From NCBI GenBank assembly GCA_046530765.1, contig JBHEQS010000001.1:186001-250000 (forward strand): a DNA stretch of 64,000 nt. Direction: 5' to 3'. Both the position numbers and the translations under genes were made by a program. Positions 40,893-51,371 of this stretch are shown piece after piece. Every line of letters starts with the position of its first letter. The stretch's first letter is position 1. This stretch comes from Arsenophonus sp046530765 (GTDB lineage Bacteria; Pseudomonadota; Gammaproteobacteria; Enterobacterales; Enterobacteriaceae). A model generated the notes under the pieces. The model was not told the origin of the DNA. It ran no database searches and saw only the letters and a list, made by a program, of their open reading frames with translations.

Positions 40893-43145
40893 ATGATAAA
40901 CTATACTAACAAATCTAAACATTATGAAAGTAAATTATATTTTTTTTTGTTGTTTATCAAAATCATAATAGTATTGATATTATTAATTTCTGTTTATGGC
41001 GTTTATTTATATCAGAAAATCAGCGAACGTCTTGATGGAAAGGTGTGGAGTCTTCCAGCTGCTGTTTATGGGCGATTAGTTAATCTTGAACCTGGGATGA
41101 ATTATACCAAAGAAGATGTGATCAGATTATTGAATGCTATACAATATCAGCAGGTAAATAAAATTACTTTACCTGGTGAGTATATTGTTAAAGACAACAC
41201 AATAGAAGTATTACGTCGCCCATTTTCTTTTCCTGATCAAAAAGAAGATGAGATTTTAGCTAAATTAAGTTTTGAACATGATCAATTAGCTAATATTACA
41301 AATATGCAGAATGGTCGTTCATTTGGATTTTTTAGATTTGATCCAAAACTTATAACAATGATGCAATCAGTTAATAATGTGCAACGATTAATTTTGCCAA
41401 TGACAGGATTCCCTGAATCGTTAGTTAAAATATTGCTTGAAACTGAAGATAGACATTTTTATAAACATGATGGAGTAAGTATTAATTCTATTGGACGCGC
41501 AGTTATTATTAATTTAATGACAGGAAAGACAGTACAGGGTGGCAGTACGCTGACTCAACAATTAGTCAAAAACTTATTTTTAAGCAATGAAAGAACATTT
41601 GTTCGCAAAATTAATGAAGCTTATATGGCAATTTTAATGGACTATAATTATAAAAAAGAACGCATTCTTGAGCTTTATCTGAATGAAGTTTATTTAGGTC
41701 AAAGTGGAGATGACCAAATCCGTGGCTTTCCTCTAGCTAGTATCTATTATTTTGGTCGCCCAATTGATGAGTTAAGTATTGATCAACAAGCATTATTAGT
41801 TGGCATGGTGAAAGGAGCATCACTATATAATCCATGGCGTAATCCTAAACTAGCATTTAAGCGTCGTAATTTAGTATTAAAACTTTTGGAATCGCGTAAA
41901 ATTATTGATAATAAAATATATAATACACTGATTAAACGTCCTTTATCTGTTAAAATCAAAAGTGCTGTATTAACACCACATCCAGCTTTTATGGAGTTAG
42001 TTAAGAAAGAACTATCTGAAAAATTGGGCAATATAGTAAATAATCTTTCTGGCGCTAAAATATTTACTACTTTAGATCCAGTATCGCAGCAAGCAGCTGA
42101 AAATGCTGTTGAGGACGGAATATCTAATTTACGTAAAATACGAAAATTACCAGATCTTGAAGGCGCAATGGTTGTAATTGACCGTATTAATGGAGAAATT
42201 CGTGCTATGGTTGGAGGATCACAACCACAATATTCTGGTTTTAATAGAGCATTAAATGCGCGCCGTTCAATTGGTTCATTGGTTAAACCGTCGACTTATC
42301 TAACTGCATTAGGAGAGCCTGATCGTTTTCGTTTAAATACTTTAATACCTGACGAACCAATTAGAATAAAATTTGATAAACAAATATGGGAACCAAAAAA
42401 TTATGATCATCGATTCCGCGGACAGGTAATGTTAATTGATGCTTTAGTTTATTCACTGAATATTCCAACTGTAAATATTGGTTTAAGTGTTGGATTGGAT
42501 CAAGTTAATGAAGTATTAATACGTCTTGGTGTTCCAAGCGGTTCTATTAAAAAAGTACCAGCTATGTTGTTAGGAGCATTAAATTTAACGCCAGTAGAAA
42601 CGGCTCAAATGTTTCAAACAATCAGTAGTGGTGGAAATCGAGCAATATTATCCGCATTACGTTCTGTTATTGACGGTGATGGAGATGAGATATATCAAAG
42701 TTATCCATCTGCAGAGAGTGTGGTATCTCCACAAGCAGCTTATTTGACACTTTATGGCATGCAGCAAGTTGTTGAACATGGAACATCTCGTTCATTAATG
42801 AATAAATTTGCTAAATATCATTTAGCTGGAAAAACAGGAACAACTAATGATTTACGTGATAGTTGGTTTGCTGGAATAGATGGTGAAGAAGAGGCAATTA
42901 CTTGGACTGGTCGTGATAATAATGAGCCAACAAATCTTACTGGAGCAACTGGAGCATTATATCTATATAGGCGTTATTTAGAAAATAAGCCACCATTAGT
43001 ATTAGACAATTTACCACCAGAAGGAATTATAGAAATGCAAGTGAATATCGACAGTAGCTTTAATTGCACTGGAGATGGTTATTATATTATACCAGTATGG
43101 ACAGATGACCCAGAAGCATTGTGTCAGGTAGATTCAGAACAGTAG
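40893..43145 (+). CDS. mrcB: Penicillin-binding protein 1B (bifunctional)
   Basis: A 750-residue inner-membrane enzyme (E. coli 844) that polymerises and cross-links peptidoglycan. A membrane helix (about residues 17-39) is followed by the UB2H domain that meets its activator LpoB, and then the GT51 glycosyltransferase with ETEDRHFYKHDGVS (catalytic Glu, near residue 190) and VQGGSTLTQQLVKNLFLS. The transpeptidase has the catalytic Ser-x-x-Lys in IGSLVKPS, the SLN motif in YSLNIPTVN and KTGTT in LAGKTGTTNDLRDS. The shorter length reflects a reduced cytoplasmic N-terminus and loss of the Gln-rich C-terminal tail. An AGGAA site precedes the ATG. Confidence 0.97.
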   Translation: MINYTNKSKHYESKLYFFLLFIKIIIVLILLISVYGVYLYQKISERLDGKVWSLPAAVYGRLVNLEPGMNYTKEDVIRLLNAIQYQQVNKITLPGEYIVKDNTIEVLRRPFSFPDQKEDEILAKLSFEHDQLANITNMQNGRSFGFFRFDPKLITMMQSVNNVQRLILPMTGFPESLVKILLETEDRHFYKHDGVSINSIGRAVIINLMTGKTVQGGSTLTQQLVKNLFLSNERTFVRKINEAYMAILMDYNYKKERILELYLNEVYLGQSGDDQIRGFPLASIYYFGRPIDELSIDQQALLVGMVKGASLYNPWRNPKLAFKRRNLVLKLLESRKIIDNKIYNTLIKRPLSVKIKSAVLTPHPAFMELVKKELSEKLGNIVNNLSGAKIFTTLDPVSQQAAENAVEDGISNLRKIRKLPDLEGAMVVIDRINGEIRAMVGGSQPQYSGFNRALNARRSIGSLVKPSTYLTALGEPDRFRLNTLIPDEPIRIKFDKQIWEPKNYDHRFRGQVMLIDALVYSLNIPTVNIGLSVGLDQVNEVLIRLGVPSGSIKKVPAMLLGALNLTPVETAQMFQTISSGGNRAILSALRSVIDGDGDEIYQSYPSAESVVSPQAAYLTLYGMQQVVEHGTSRSLMNKFAKYHLAGKTGTTNDLRDSWFAGIDGEEEAITWTGRDNNEPTNLTGATGALYLYRRYLENKPPLVLDNLPPEGIIEMQVNIDSSFNCTGDGYYIIPVWTDDPEALCQVDSEQ

Positions 43146-44535
43146 AAGTCAAATTTAAATAATTTAGAAGATAAGTAATAATATTGCAATAAATTTAGTA
43201 AAAATGTTTTTTTTAGCAATAAAATCGATCAATAAACTATCACCATTAAATCAGTACTTCTTTAAATGGTTTAAAGATAATCATTACGTATTCTTATTAA
43301 TAGTTATTTATATCTTTAATTTTGAAATCAATATTTTCATTAATATGTACTATTAAGATTAAATCTTTAAATATAACATATATCAAGATGATATCAATTA
43401 TTTTACATCACTTTTATAAAAAATATTAATGACACGGTAATAATTAATAACTAGTTATTAATTATTTTTTTTTAAAACAGTTAATATGCATTTAATTTTA
43501 TATTAAAAGTTTATAGTTAATGATTTAGCAATTTTGGTTCACAGGAGGGAACTGGTTTACAATACAACTTGTTCATTAACAATATCTAATTTGATACATT
43601 ATATATATTAATGATAGTTTTCATAAATTTATTATAAATCAAATAACTCATCAGTTATTACTATGTGAATTGTTAAATCATAAATATCTATAATAAAGAT
43701 AAATTTAATAATGTTCTTTTTTTCAATCAATAAAATACAAATATAAATTATAACTTAATTAATAATTTGTTGTGCGTTAATTAATATATAATATGCGCAA
43801 TTCAGGTGCTAATATAGACTTTAGATAAAATAAATTAATATTCCTGATATTGATTTAACATTGATGAAAATACTTTCTTGCAAATGTTCTCTAAATCAAT
43901 AATAAATAGAAACATGTTATATTACGTTAGTAATAGTAGTCTATAAAATTTAATAATCTAGTCATTAAATGTATAGTTTATGTAAAAAATATTAGACTAA
44001 TTATATATTATATAACTTAAGTTTAACATAATAACAATTTCTAAAAATTGGATAAGTTAATTAATAATTTCTAATATTTGCACAATAAATAACAATTAAT
44101 ATGCTAAAATTAATGCCATTATTCTGTTTGAATAACCGATTTTTTAATTTCGATATATTTATAATTTAAAATTATTTGCTAATAAAATATTGTATTATAA
44201 ATATAAATATAAATATAAATATAAATATAACTCTTGTTGTGAACATAATAAATTATATGAATAGTTAATTTACTTAACAAATAAATATATGTAGTTATCA
44301 CAAACACCATTAAATTCTTACAATTGTTTTTATGAAGGAAGTATAATAATTATTTATATGAAGATAAATAATTATTATTGGTGTATTGATGACTGCAAAT
44401 GTTTATAAATCATAAATTTTATTTATATCTTAAATTAATAATGTGACAAACAAATAATATTCCAACAAACTAAATAAAAAAATAAAATTAGAATTTTTAA
44501 ATATGTAAATTTATATTATATCTTGAATTAATTTA
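43146..44535 (+). pseudogene. clcA: clcA fossil (chloride/proton antiporter)
   Basis: E. coli has clcA directly upstream of erpA on this strand. A small G-rich island at 43541-43573 explains itself as the ClcA selectivity-filter motif: TGGNWFTIQLV against LGREGPTVQIG, with G, T and Q identical and most other codons one change away. Its distance from erpA is what a 473-codon ClcA predicts, so the gene filled this whole gap. The fhu and hemL genes that sit before clcA in E. coli are absent. A 28-base palindrome lies at 43439-43466 and an ATAAAT microsatellite at about 44196-44230. Confidence 0.62.
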
Positions 44536-44621
44536 GCGTATGTAGATAATTATAATTTATTTGCTAAATAATATTGATATTTATTTCGTATGATAATTTA
44601 TATAATAACCTGGAATTAAAA

Positions 44622-44966
44622 ATGAGTTATAACACTACAATATCTTTACAGTTTACTAATTCTGCAGTAAATAAAATTAAAGCATTAATTTCTAATGAAA
44701 AAAATTTAAATTTACGTTTACGCGTATATATCATTGGAGGTGGATGTAGTGGTTTTAAATATGGTTTCATATTAGATGAAAAAATAAATGAAGGTGATTT
44801 GACAATTGAAAAGCAAGGAGCAAAATTAATTATTGATCCTGTGAGTTTACAGTATCTAATTGGTGGTTGTCTTGATTATATTGAAGGACTATGGGGATCT
44901 AGTTTTGTGATAAGCAATCCAAATGCAAAAACAACTTGTAGTTGTGGTTCTTCATTTAGTGTTTAA
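44622..44966 (+). CDS. erpA: ErpA, A-type Fe-S cluster carrier
   Basis: A 114-residue protein, the E. coli length, when started at the ATG 44622 (MSYNTTISLQFTNSAVNKIK). ErpA carries iron-sulphur clusters to apo-enzymes, among them the last two enzymes of the MEP isoprenoid pathway. The three cluster-binding cysteines are in GGGCSGFKYGF and the terminal TCSCGSSF. A TGGAA ribosome site precedes the start; the longer frame from 44574 lacks family similarity. Its presence fits retention of ispD and ispF. Confidence 0.97.
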   Translation: MSYNTTISLQFTNSAVNKIKALISNEKNLNLRLRVYIIGGGCSGFKYGFILDEKINEGDLTIEKQGAKLIIDPVSLQYLIGGCLDYIEGLWGSSFVISNPNAKTTCSCGSSFSV

Positions 44967-45029
44967 CCAAATACATTTAATGTAATTGTATATTTTATCA
45001 TACATAAACAATTTATGATGATTTATTAA

Positions 45030-45772
45030 TTATAGATTTGCTTTTGAGCTAGACAAGTACATAAACATTGTTTGTACTATTGGGATTAATTTGTGATCCA
45101 TTATAGAGAAAAATTTCTGAAAAAGAAAGATAAGAATTTTTATCAGCTAGATCAGAAATCACTCGTATAATAACAAAAGAAATTCTAAATTTATAACACG
45201 CATGATAAAATCTATAACACGCATGATAAATTGCAGCCCATTAAATTTCTATAACTACGATAGCGGAAGAGAAAGTTTTTCTAATATGGGTTATATCTTC
45301 TATACTATTAATAAATTTATTTACGCTGCAAATTAAATAGAAACAGCATGTAAATTAAGTTTTTTAATACATTTTTCTGACAGTCTTATTAATTCTGCAT
45401 TATAATTAAATATATGCGGACATTGCGCTATTTATCATGCTAGTAAGCAAAGTCCAATTATATTGACATAATGGGGTAGTGAACTACAGTTGAAATTACG
45501 ATATTACCAACTTTTAAAATAGAAGATAACTATCCGGCTAAACGAATATTAATAATAAATTTATGAGAAAAATATTATATTAGTAATGTAGATTCTATTG
45601 TTAAAGAAACTTTACCAATGCCTAATTTCAATAATTCCATGTAAAGATTATTAAATTTTCCATAATATATCTCACATCCTCATCCTACTCTAGACAAGTA
45701 TTATTGTATATTGATTTGTTTACTAAATAAAATAACTTTCTCTTCTATTGTACCTATGATTAAAACTTTCAT
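45030..45772 (-). pseudogene. mtn: mtn (pfs) pseudogene, MTA/SAH nucleosidase
   Basis: The minus strand from the ATG at 45772 reads MKVLIIGTIEEKVILFSKQI against [20 protein letters not shown], then hits a stop; GCEIYYGKFN matches GCEIYTGQLN. VGNIVISTVVHY near 45490 matches VGDIVVSDEARYHD. FRISFVIIRVISDLAD near 45170 matches FNVPFVVVRAISDVAD. Stops and frameshifts are scattered along the whole length. A 21-base (seven-codon) tandem duplication at 45192-45233 adds to the length. Mtn cleaves 5'-methylthioadenosine and S-adenosylhomocysteine. The erpA-mtn order is that of enterics minus yadS and btuF. Confidence 0.88.
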
Positions 45773-47939
45773 TGTGTTATGCTTATAGTTAGTTAACTAG
45801 CCATATTCTTAAGTATAAATCATCGTGATAAATAAAAAAAAAGAAAAATAAATCTATAATTTCTTGATAATATTTTATTATTTTTATTATAAAAGTATAA
45901 AATTTATTTATAAAAAGAAACTCAATTTAATTTGCAAATATTATTATTATAATTTTGATACAAAAAAGTATATCAACTTGTTAATAATTAATTTAAAAAA
46001 TAACATAGTGCGAATTATTTAATTAGCATGAAATAGGTTATATATATTAATATAAAGTATTTCATTTAAAACAAAATTCTGCAGTTTAAATTATCCGACT
46101 AACTCATTGTAAGTATAATAAATATTGTTGTTTTGTTCAAAATTGCAATCTATCAATTATCAAAATTAAACTCGACTTTTTGTTGAATTATCTCAATAGT
46201 AAAATGCATTATATGCACTTATTAATTAGATGAAATATTTAAAGATTTTTATTTATTAACTAAAACCAAGTTATAATTTTTTTAAGAAGATAATCTTACT
46301 TAAATAGACGCACTATAAATAAAATAAAAAAACAGTGCTATCATTTTTAAGTTTCTTTCATTATTTCATCAGCTAATTATATCTCCTGCTATGTTGTATA
46401 TTTTGATTGTACAGCAGATAAATATGTTTCAGTGTTAATTAAATATTGAATGAACCAATCTTCAAATAAGATTGATATAAACAGAAAAAACAAAATATAA
46501 TATATTTAAAAAAATATAAATAACACATAAAATTATTAATTTATAATTTTAACAAGTAAATAATAAACAAAATCAATTTTATAGATGTTAGAGTTAAAAT
46601 TATTAGTAAATTACATCATATTAGGAGTTAATATTTTTTTTAAATATGGTTAAAATTTATTTTTTAAGTTTTAATGGTTATTTATTATAAGATAAAAGTG
46701 ATTAGCCTCATTTATTAAATGTAATAAAAGTAATTTAATGCAAGCATGTATTTGCTTTCTTATTATCAAGTTAAATAATTGTAATTATGCAGTTATTTGA
46801 TAATCAATTTAGCACTAAACGTTTATTGCTATTTATTATTAATTATTGATATAGCTATACTTAACTAGATAAAAGTATATAAGTACAATAAATATTTTAT
46901 TAAAATTAGTTAATATAGCGATTAACTAAATATTTTTATCTTGTGTTAAAATAATTGATTTCGATTTCTAATGATGATTAGATAGAATTGATTATTCTAT
47001 TTATTATACGATCAAGTTTTGTGCAATATTATATTAATTGTATATATAGATAATTATTCTTAATATAAAACATAGAAATTTTCTTTTTAAAATTATATTA
47101 ATTTGTTTTAATTTTTAATAGTTTTATAAAACTATTAAAATGATAATCAATCTTAAAAAAAATATAAAAAATTATATTTTTAATAATATAATATTATTTA
47201 TAAATGTAATTAAAGTCTAATCAAATAATTTAGAACAAATAGGTAAAAGCCTTTAGCTCATGGTCTATTTATATATTTTTGTTAAAATAAAGAATTTTAT
47301 TAAAATCCTTCTTATAAATAAGCATGTATAAATTTAATTTATTAAATATAAAATATAATTTTTAAATAAAAATCTAGTAAATTATTGACTTATATATTTA
47401 ATAAAATATTTTATTTTTATTGTTATTTTGTATATACAGTATCCATTAAAAATAGATTTATAAGTTTCGTATTAATAATAAAGGATATTATAATATTTAT
47501 TGCAGTACAAAATGAAGAGTGCAACAAAATCTATTTCTAGTTATCAAATTTAGTGGATATGGCATATAGAAAATTATTTAATTTTTATAATTAACATGCA
47601 GAAGATTGTTAGTAAATTATATTCTCGTATATATATCATAAATAAAAAGATTGATATGATCAATATAGACAATGATGTAAATGTTATTTAGTATTATTTT
47701 AAATTTATTAGCTACTATGGTAAATGTTATTAATTAATTTTATATATTGTGCTATAAAAATATTATTTTATTAAAAGTATAAATTTATTTGTATTACTAA
47801 TTTAATTAATGCTAATAGTTATTAATTTAATATTAAAAATATAAAATTAACATTTAAAATACAGAGTTTTATTGATTCAATTAAAAATCAATAAAAGACT
47901 TTCTAAAGCGTTAATAAATCTAACGGTTTAGACAAAAAA
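45773..47939 (+). pseudogene. dgt: dgt fossil (anchor 46255-46455) in desert
   Basis: E. coli has dgt (+) divergent from mtn. On the plus strand NSAIIFKF at about 46330 resembles NLALYSRF of Dgt. After a frameshift SFIISSANYISCYVV matches LTWIMEAADDISYCVA, and DCTADKYV then matches EDAVEKRI. Dgt hydrolyses dGTP and is an HD-domain enzyme; the anchor lies in the region around its conserved metal-site aspartates. The 5' half was not recognised. The rest of the stretch to 47939 shows nothing readable. Confidence 0.6.
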
Positions 47940-48373
47940 TAGAGTTTTGCATGTATTTGTTGTATAGCTAATTTTATATTATTAACTTACATCACATACT
48001 TATTCTATTGTTAGCATAGAAAGAATTAATAAATAAATTAATAACCAAATAATCTTATAACTACAATTTAAATAAATTAATAAATGCTAAGTTTTATCAA
48101 CCTTATCTCGAGTTTGATATAGATTCTCAATTTTAACAGAAGTGATCTTTAATAAAATCTTTTTAAATCCTACATAAGAGAGCACTGTAGAAATCATACT
48201 ACATATTATCAATTTTAAATTAGAACTAATTGTTCATATCTCCAATAATGTAACGACATAGTAAAAATAGTAAAAATAATTACAACTTATTATTAATTTA
48301 TAAGTATAAAATGATATATATATTTTCGCATACTAATTCATTTAAGATTCATGGCACTTTTATCTAGCTTTAA
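47940..48373 (+). pseudogene. rlmD: rlmD (rumA) 3' fossil, 23S rRNA m5U1939 methyltransferase
   Basis: In enterics rlmD precedes relA. At 47940 the codons read RVLHVF then, shifted, CIANFILLT, against RVLDLFCGMGNFTLPLA of the SAM-binding motif. INAKFYQPYLEFDID matches QNVTFYHENLEEDVT. FNKIFLNPT*ESTVEIIL matches FDKVLLDPARAGAAGVMQ. SHTNSFKIHGTFI*L* matches PHTGHLESMVLFSRVK, reaching a TAA at 48371-48373 in the place of the old stop. At least three frameshifts and several stops. The 5' half is not recognisable. Confidence 0.82.
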
Positions 48374-48391
48374 GAAATTAGTAAGAAAAAC

Positions 48392-50100
48392 ATAGTTAGA
48401 ATTAGAAGCTATAATTTAATATTATCTTGAGAATGCATGCTTGATAAATTTGTTGATAGACTAAAATTTATAAATAATTTTTCAAAAAAAATTAAGATTT
48501 TTAATTATTGCTAGAAAAAAGTTCAGAAATATAAAAATTATTAATTTATTTCTTTAGTATAAAATTGAAATATGAGAAATTTTGTCTATATTGAGTATAG
48601 ATCTTGACACAACAAGTTCTACAATGATATTCAACTTGTAATTGATTATAAAATTATTACTGATGAAATTATTAATATTTAGTTTAGCAAATCAATTTGC
48701 ACTTTAATTCACGGTATGATGAATAAAGAGTTATTTATAAGTGAATAATATTCGTAGGAAGTTGCTTGATATGTTAGAAGATTTTAATTATTGTTCAATA
48801 AATATAATAGAGCGTATTGTTTATTTGCGTGAGATAATGGAGCGATATAAATATGATAAAGTTTTAGCAGCAAAAGAATTAATAAATATATATTCACCAT
48901 TAGGTAGTCGTTTATGTATATCGAAATTAAAATGGGAATTAGAAGATTTCTGTTTTTATTATTTATATTCAAATGAATATAGAAAAATTTCTAAACTACT
49001 TCATGAACGTCGCATTGATCGTGAGAGATATATTAATGATTTTGTTTTGTCACTGAGACATTTCATGTTGCTTGAGAACATAACAGCAGAAATTTATGGC
49101 CGTCCAAAGCACATATATAGTATATGGAGAAAGATGCAAAAAAAATCTGTATCATTTGATGAACTTTTTGATGTTCGTGGTGTGCGCATTATAGTAGAAC
49201 ATTTGCAAGATTCTTATTATGTATTAGATATTCTGCATTCTCATTTTCGATATTTACCAAATGAGTTTGATAATTATGTTGATAATCCCAAGCCTAATGG
49301 CTATCAATCTATTCATACTGTTGTATTGGGGCCAAATAATAAAACGATTGAGATACAAATACGCACAAAACAAATGCATAAAAATGCTGAATTAGGTATT
49401 GCAGCTCATTGGAAATACAAAAATGGATCTATAATAACTCAGAAAAAGAGCAGCTATGAAAATCATATTATTTAGTTAATAAAATTAATAGACTGACATA
49501 AAAATATGAGTGATACATCATGAATATTAGATTAAATTCTAAGTTATATTTTAATGATCGACTACATCTTTTGTATATAAATTAAATATTATACATTCAT
49601 CTACTGTACTATTTCTACTTAATTTTATCTAATATATTTATAGTAATATTTGAAATTGTTTCATAAACGCCAATATAATCAGATCGGTTGATACTTTTAG
49701 TTATCACTTATAAAGTATTGATTAAGTCAAAATCATTGCGAAAATAATTCAAATATTATTCCTAAATTCTCCAAGACTAATTTATAGTATGTCTAAATAA
49801 AATGAGCTCATGCTAAGATTTAAAATTGATTTGACAAGCAAGTTGCGATAAAGTCATCTAGACTAGATTATAATATTAGACAAAAAATTTAATAATATAT
49901 TTCAAATAATATTCGTATTAATGAATTAGAAATAATAAGCAAGTAGCTTATATTTGTACAACTGTCAGGTAAAATTTTTCTGTTAGATTATCATTAAGAT
50001 ATAGTAGTAAAATTGTTATATAATATATTAATAACTTGATACACTAATTACTAATTGCTATCAGCTAATTAGTATAATGGAGTTGTCTATTTAATTAATT
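48392..50100 (+). pseudogene. relA: relA pseudogene, full-length fossil
   Basis: RelA is the ribosome-bound (p)ppGpp synthetase. The fossil starts at 48392 (IVRIRS against MVAVRS, the ATG now ATA), 18 bases after rlmD. STMIFNL*LIIKIIT and FSKSICTLIHG match the inactive hydrolase domain (VVNLIHG). A deletion and frameshift lead into the intact synthetase ORF 48741-49475. After its stop, translation continues as LIKLID*HKNMSDTS and, at about 49650, CFINANIIRSVDTFSYHL against CIGAKIGGRIVPFTYQL of the TGS domain. NIRINEL near 49915 matches DIRLNQM. At 50031-50092 NLIH then NCYQLISIMEL match NLMHHIARCCQPIPGDEI. Many in-frame stops. Order rlmD-relA-[mazG]-pyrG-eno is kept. Confidence 0.88.
48741..49475 (+). 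CDS. relA: RelA synthetase-domain fragment, surviving open frame
   Basis: A 244-codon open frame inside the relA pseudogene, from a GTG (NNIRRKLLDMLEDFNY, against DNVRRMLLAMVDDFRC) to a TAG. It covers the complete ppGpp synthetase domain: AEIYGRPKHIYSIWRKM with its nucleotide-binding residues, FDELFDVRGVRIIVEHL, KPNGYQSIHTVVLGP and IEIQIRTKQMHKNAELGIAAHWKYK. The frame breaks on both sides inside still readable RelA sequence, so it was not made as a separate gene. No convincing ribosome site precedes the GTG. It could be simply the last part to decay, or a small alarmone synthetase in effect. If translated it would lack all ribosome-binding domains. Confidence 0.6.
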   Translation: MNNIRRKLLDMLEDFNYCSINIIERIVYLREIMERYKYDKVLAAKELINIYSPLGSRLCISKLKWELEDFCFYYLYSNEYRKISKLLHERRIDRERYINDFVLSLRHFMLLENITAEIYGRPKHIYSIWRKMQKKSVSFDELFDVRGVRIIVEHLQDSYYVLDILHSHFRYLPNEFDNYVDNPKPNGYQSIHTVVLGPNNKTIEIQIRTKQMHKNAELGIAAHWKYKNGSIITQKKSSYENHII

Positions 50101-51371
50101 CTCGTCTATCTCTATCTATTTTGGTTTATTCTATAATTTGTGAATAATATATTGATATTTATTTCAATACAGCAAAAAAACAGTTTATTTTATTTATTTA
50201 ATAGTTGATCTTCTATCTTTTATGTAATTTTATTAATTATTTCTATGATTATAAAGAGTTATCAAAAAAATGTTATTATTATTTTTTTGTTGCTAAAAAT
50301 GATATTTTAAGTATTAATTATTTTAAATGATATTATATAATAATCAATTACTATCTATATTAATATTAAAATATATAATTTAATTATTTTAAATTGTCTT
50401 TCATTAAAATCAAATTAGTGTACTAACTGACTCTGCGGTTAATGTAACATTAAATAGAAATTATAATATACTTAATTATAATTAATTGTTTACAGATAAT
50501 TAGTTTTTAATTTGTATTAACTATTAATGCAAATTAAAAACTAATTATGATGTGACTGATATGTTTCTGTTAACTATATGAGATTTAGTTGAATGATAAT
50601 AATCATTATTATATATGAAATAAATCGAAATATCTTGATTCAAAATAACTTGCATTATCTGCTAAAGTAAAAGTATAAAGTTTTTTGATTATATCAAATA
50701 ACATAATTTTTTATTAAAAATTATTTAGTTGTTTAATTTATTGTTTTATACTTTTATCTATAACAATATTTTTACAAAAAAAAATAAATTTTATTTAATA
50801 AAAATGATAAGTTTTTAATAAAATTAATAAAATATCATTTTCATGTTTTCTAGATAATAATTATCTATTATTACTAATAATATAATATATATTTATACTA
50901 AATATATATTATATTATTTAAAGATTATAAAGAAATTACAAAATTATAAATTTATTTTTATGGAAATTTATTTATCAATATATAATCTATTAGTGGTAAG
51001 ATGATAATAAATTATCATTATTAAATTATGTAATAAATTTTATTATATTCTTATGTTAATAAGAAACTAATCTTATTAAAAATTATTTCTTTATAAAGTG
51101 ATACAACAGATAAAATATAAAAATATTAGCATAAAATCAAAATACTGATTATTATTTTTTTTGATTAATCAATAAAATATTAGATATGGTATTATAATCT
51201 ATTAATTATTTAATAAATGTAATATATCAAGTTAATTTTCTATATTAAATATTGTTAATGAAAATTAATTCTAGTAGGTTTAGAACATTTGTATGATATT
51301 TATCGTTGGTATATACTGATTTCATGACCTGTTATGCAATCATATTTTATATATAAATTTTCAGGTTTAGC
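50101..51371 (+). pseudogene. mazG: Desert before pyrG with tentative mazG fossil
   Basis: E. coli has mazG between relA and pyrG. At 50549-50578 the plus strand reads DVTDMFLLTI against ELGDLLFQVV of MazG, ungapped and conservative throughout, at about the expected distance from pyrG. This is a short match and tentative. The last part of relA (ACT domain) is not readable. An 18-bp inverted repeat lies at 50497-50514 and 50530-50547. Confidence 0.33.

Noticed and set aside
43541..43553. AGGAGG ribosome site of an unseen gene
   Set aside because: No start codon or open frame follows at a suitable distance, and the island is better explained as the ClcA motif.
48741..49475. Independent small alarmone synthetase gene acquired by transfer
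   Set aside because: The flanks read as RelA hydrolase-like and TGS domains on the same strand in the rlmD-relA-pyrG setting, so it is a remnant of the native gene.
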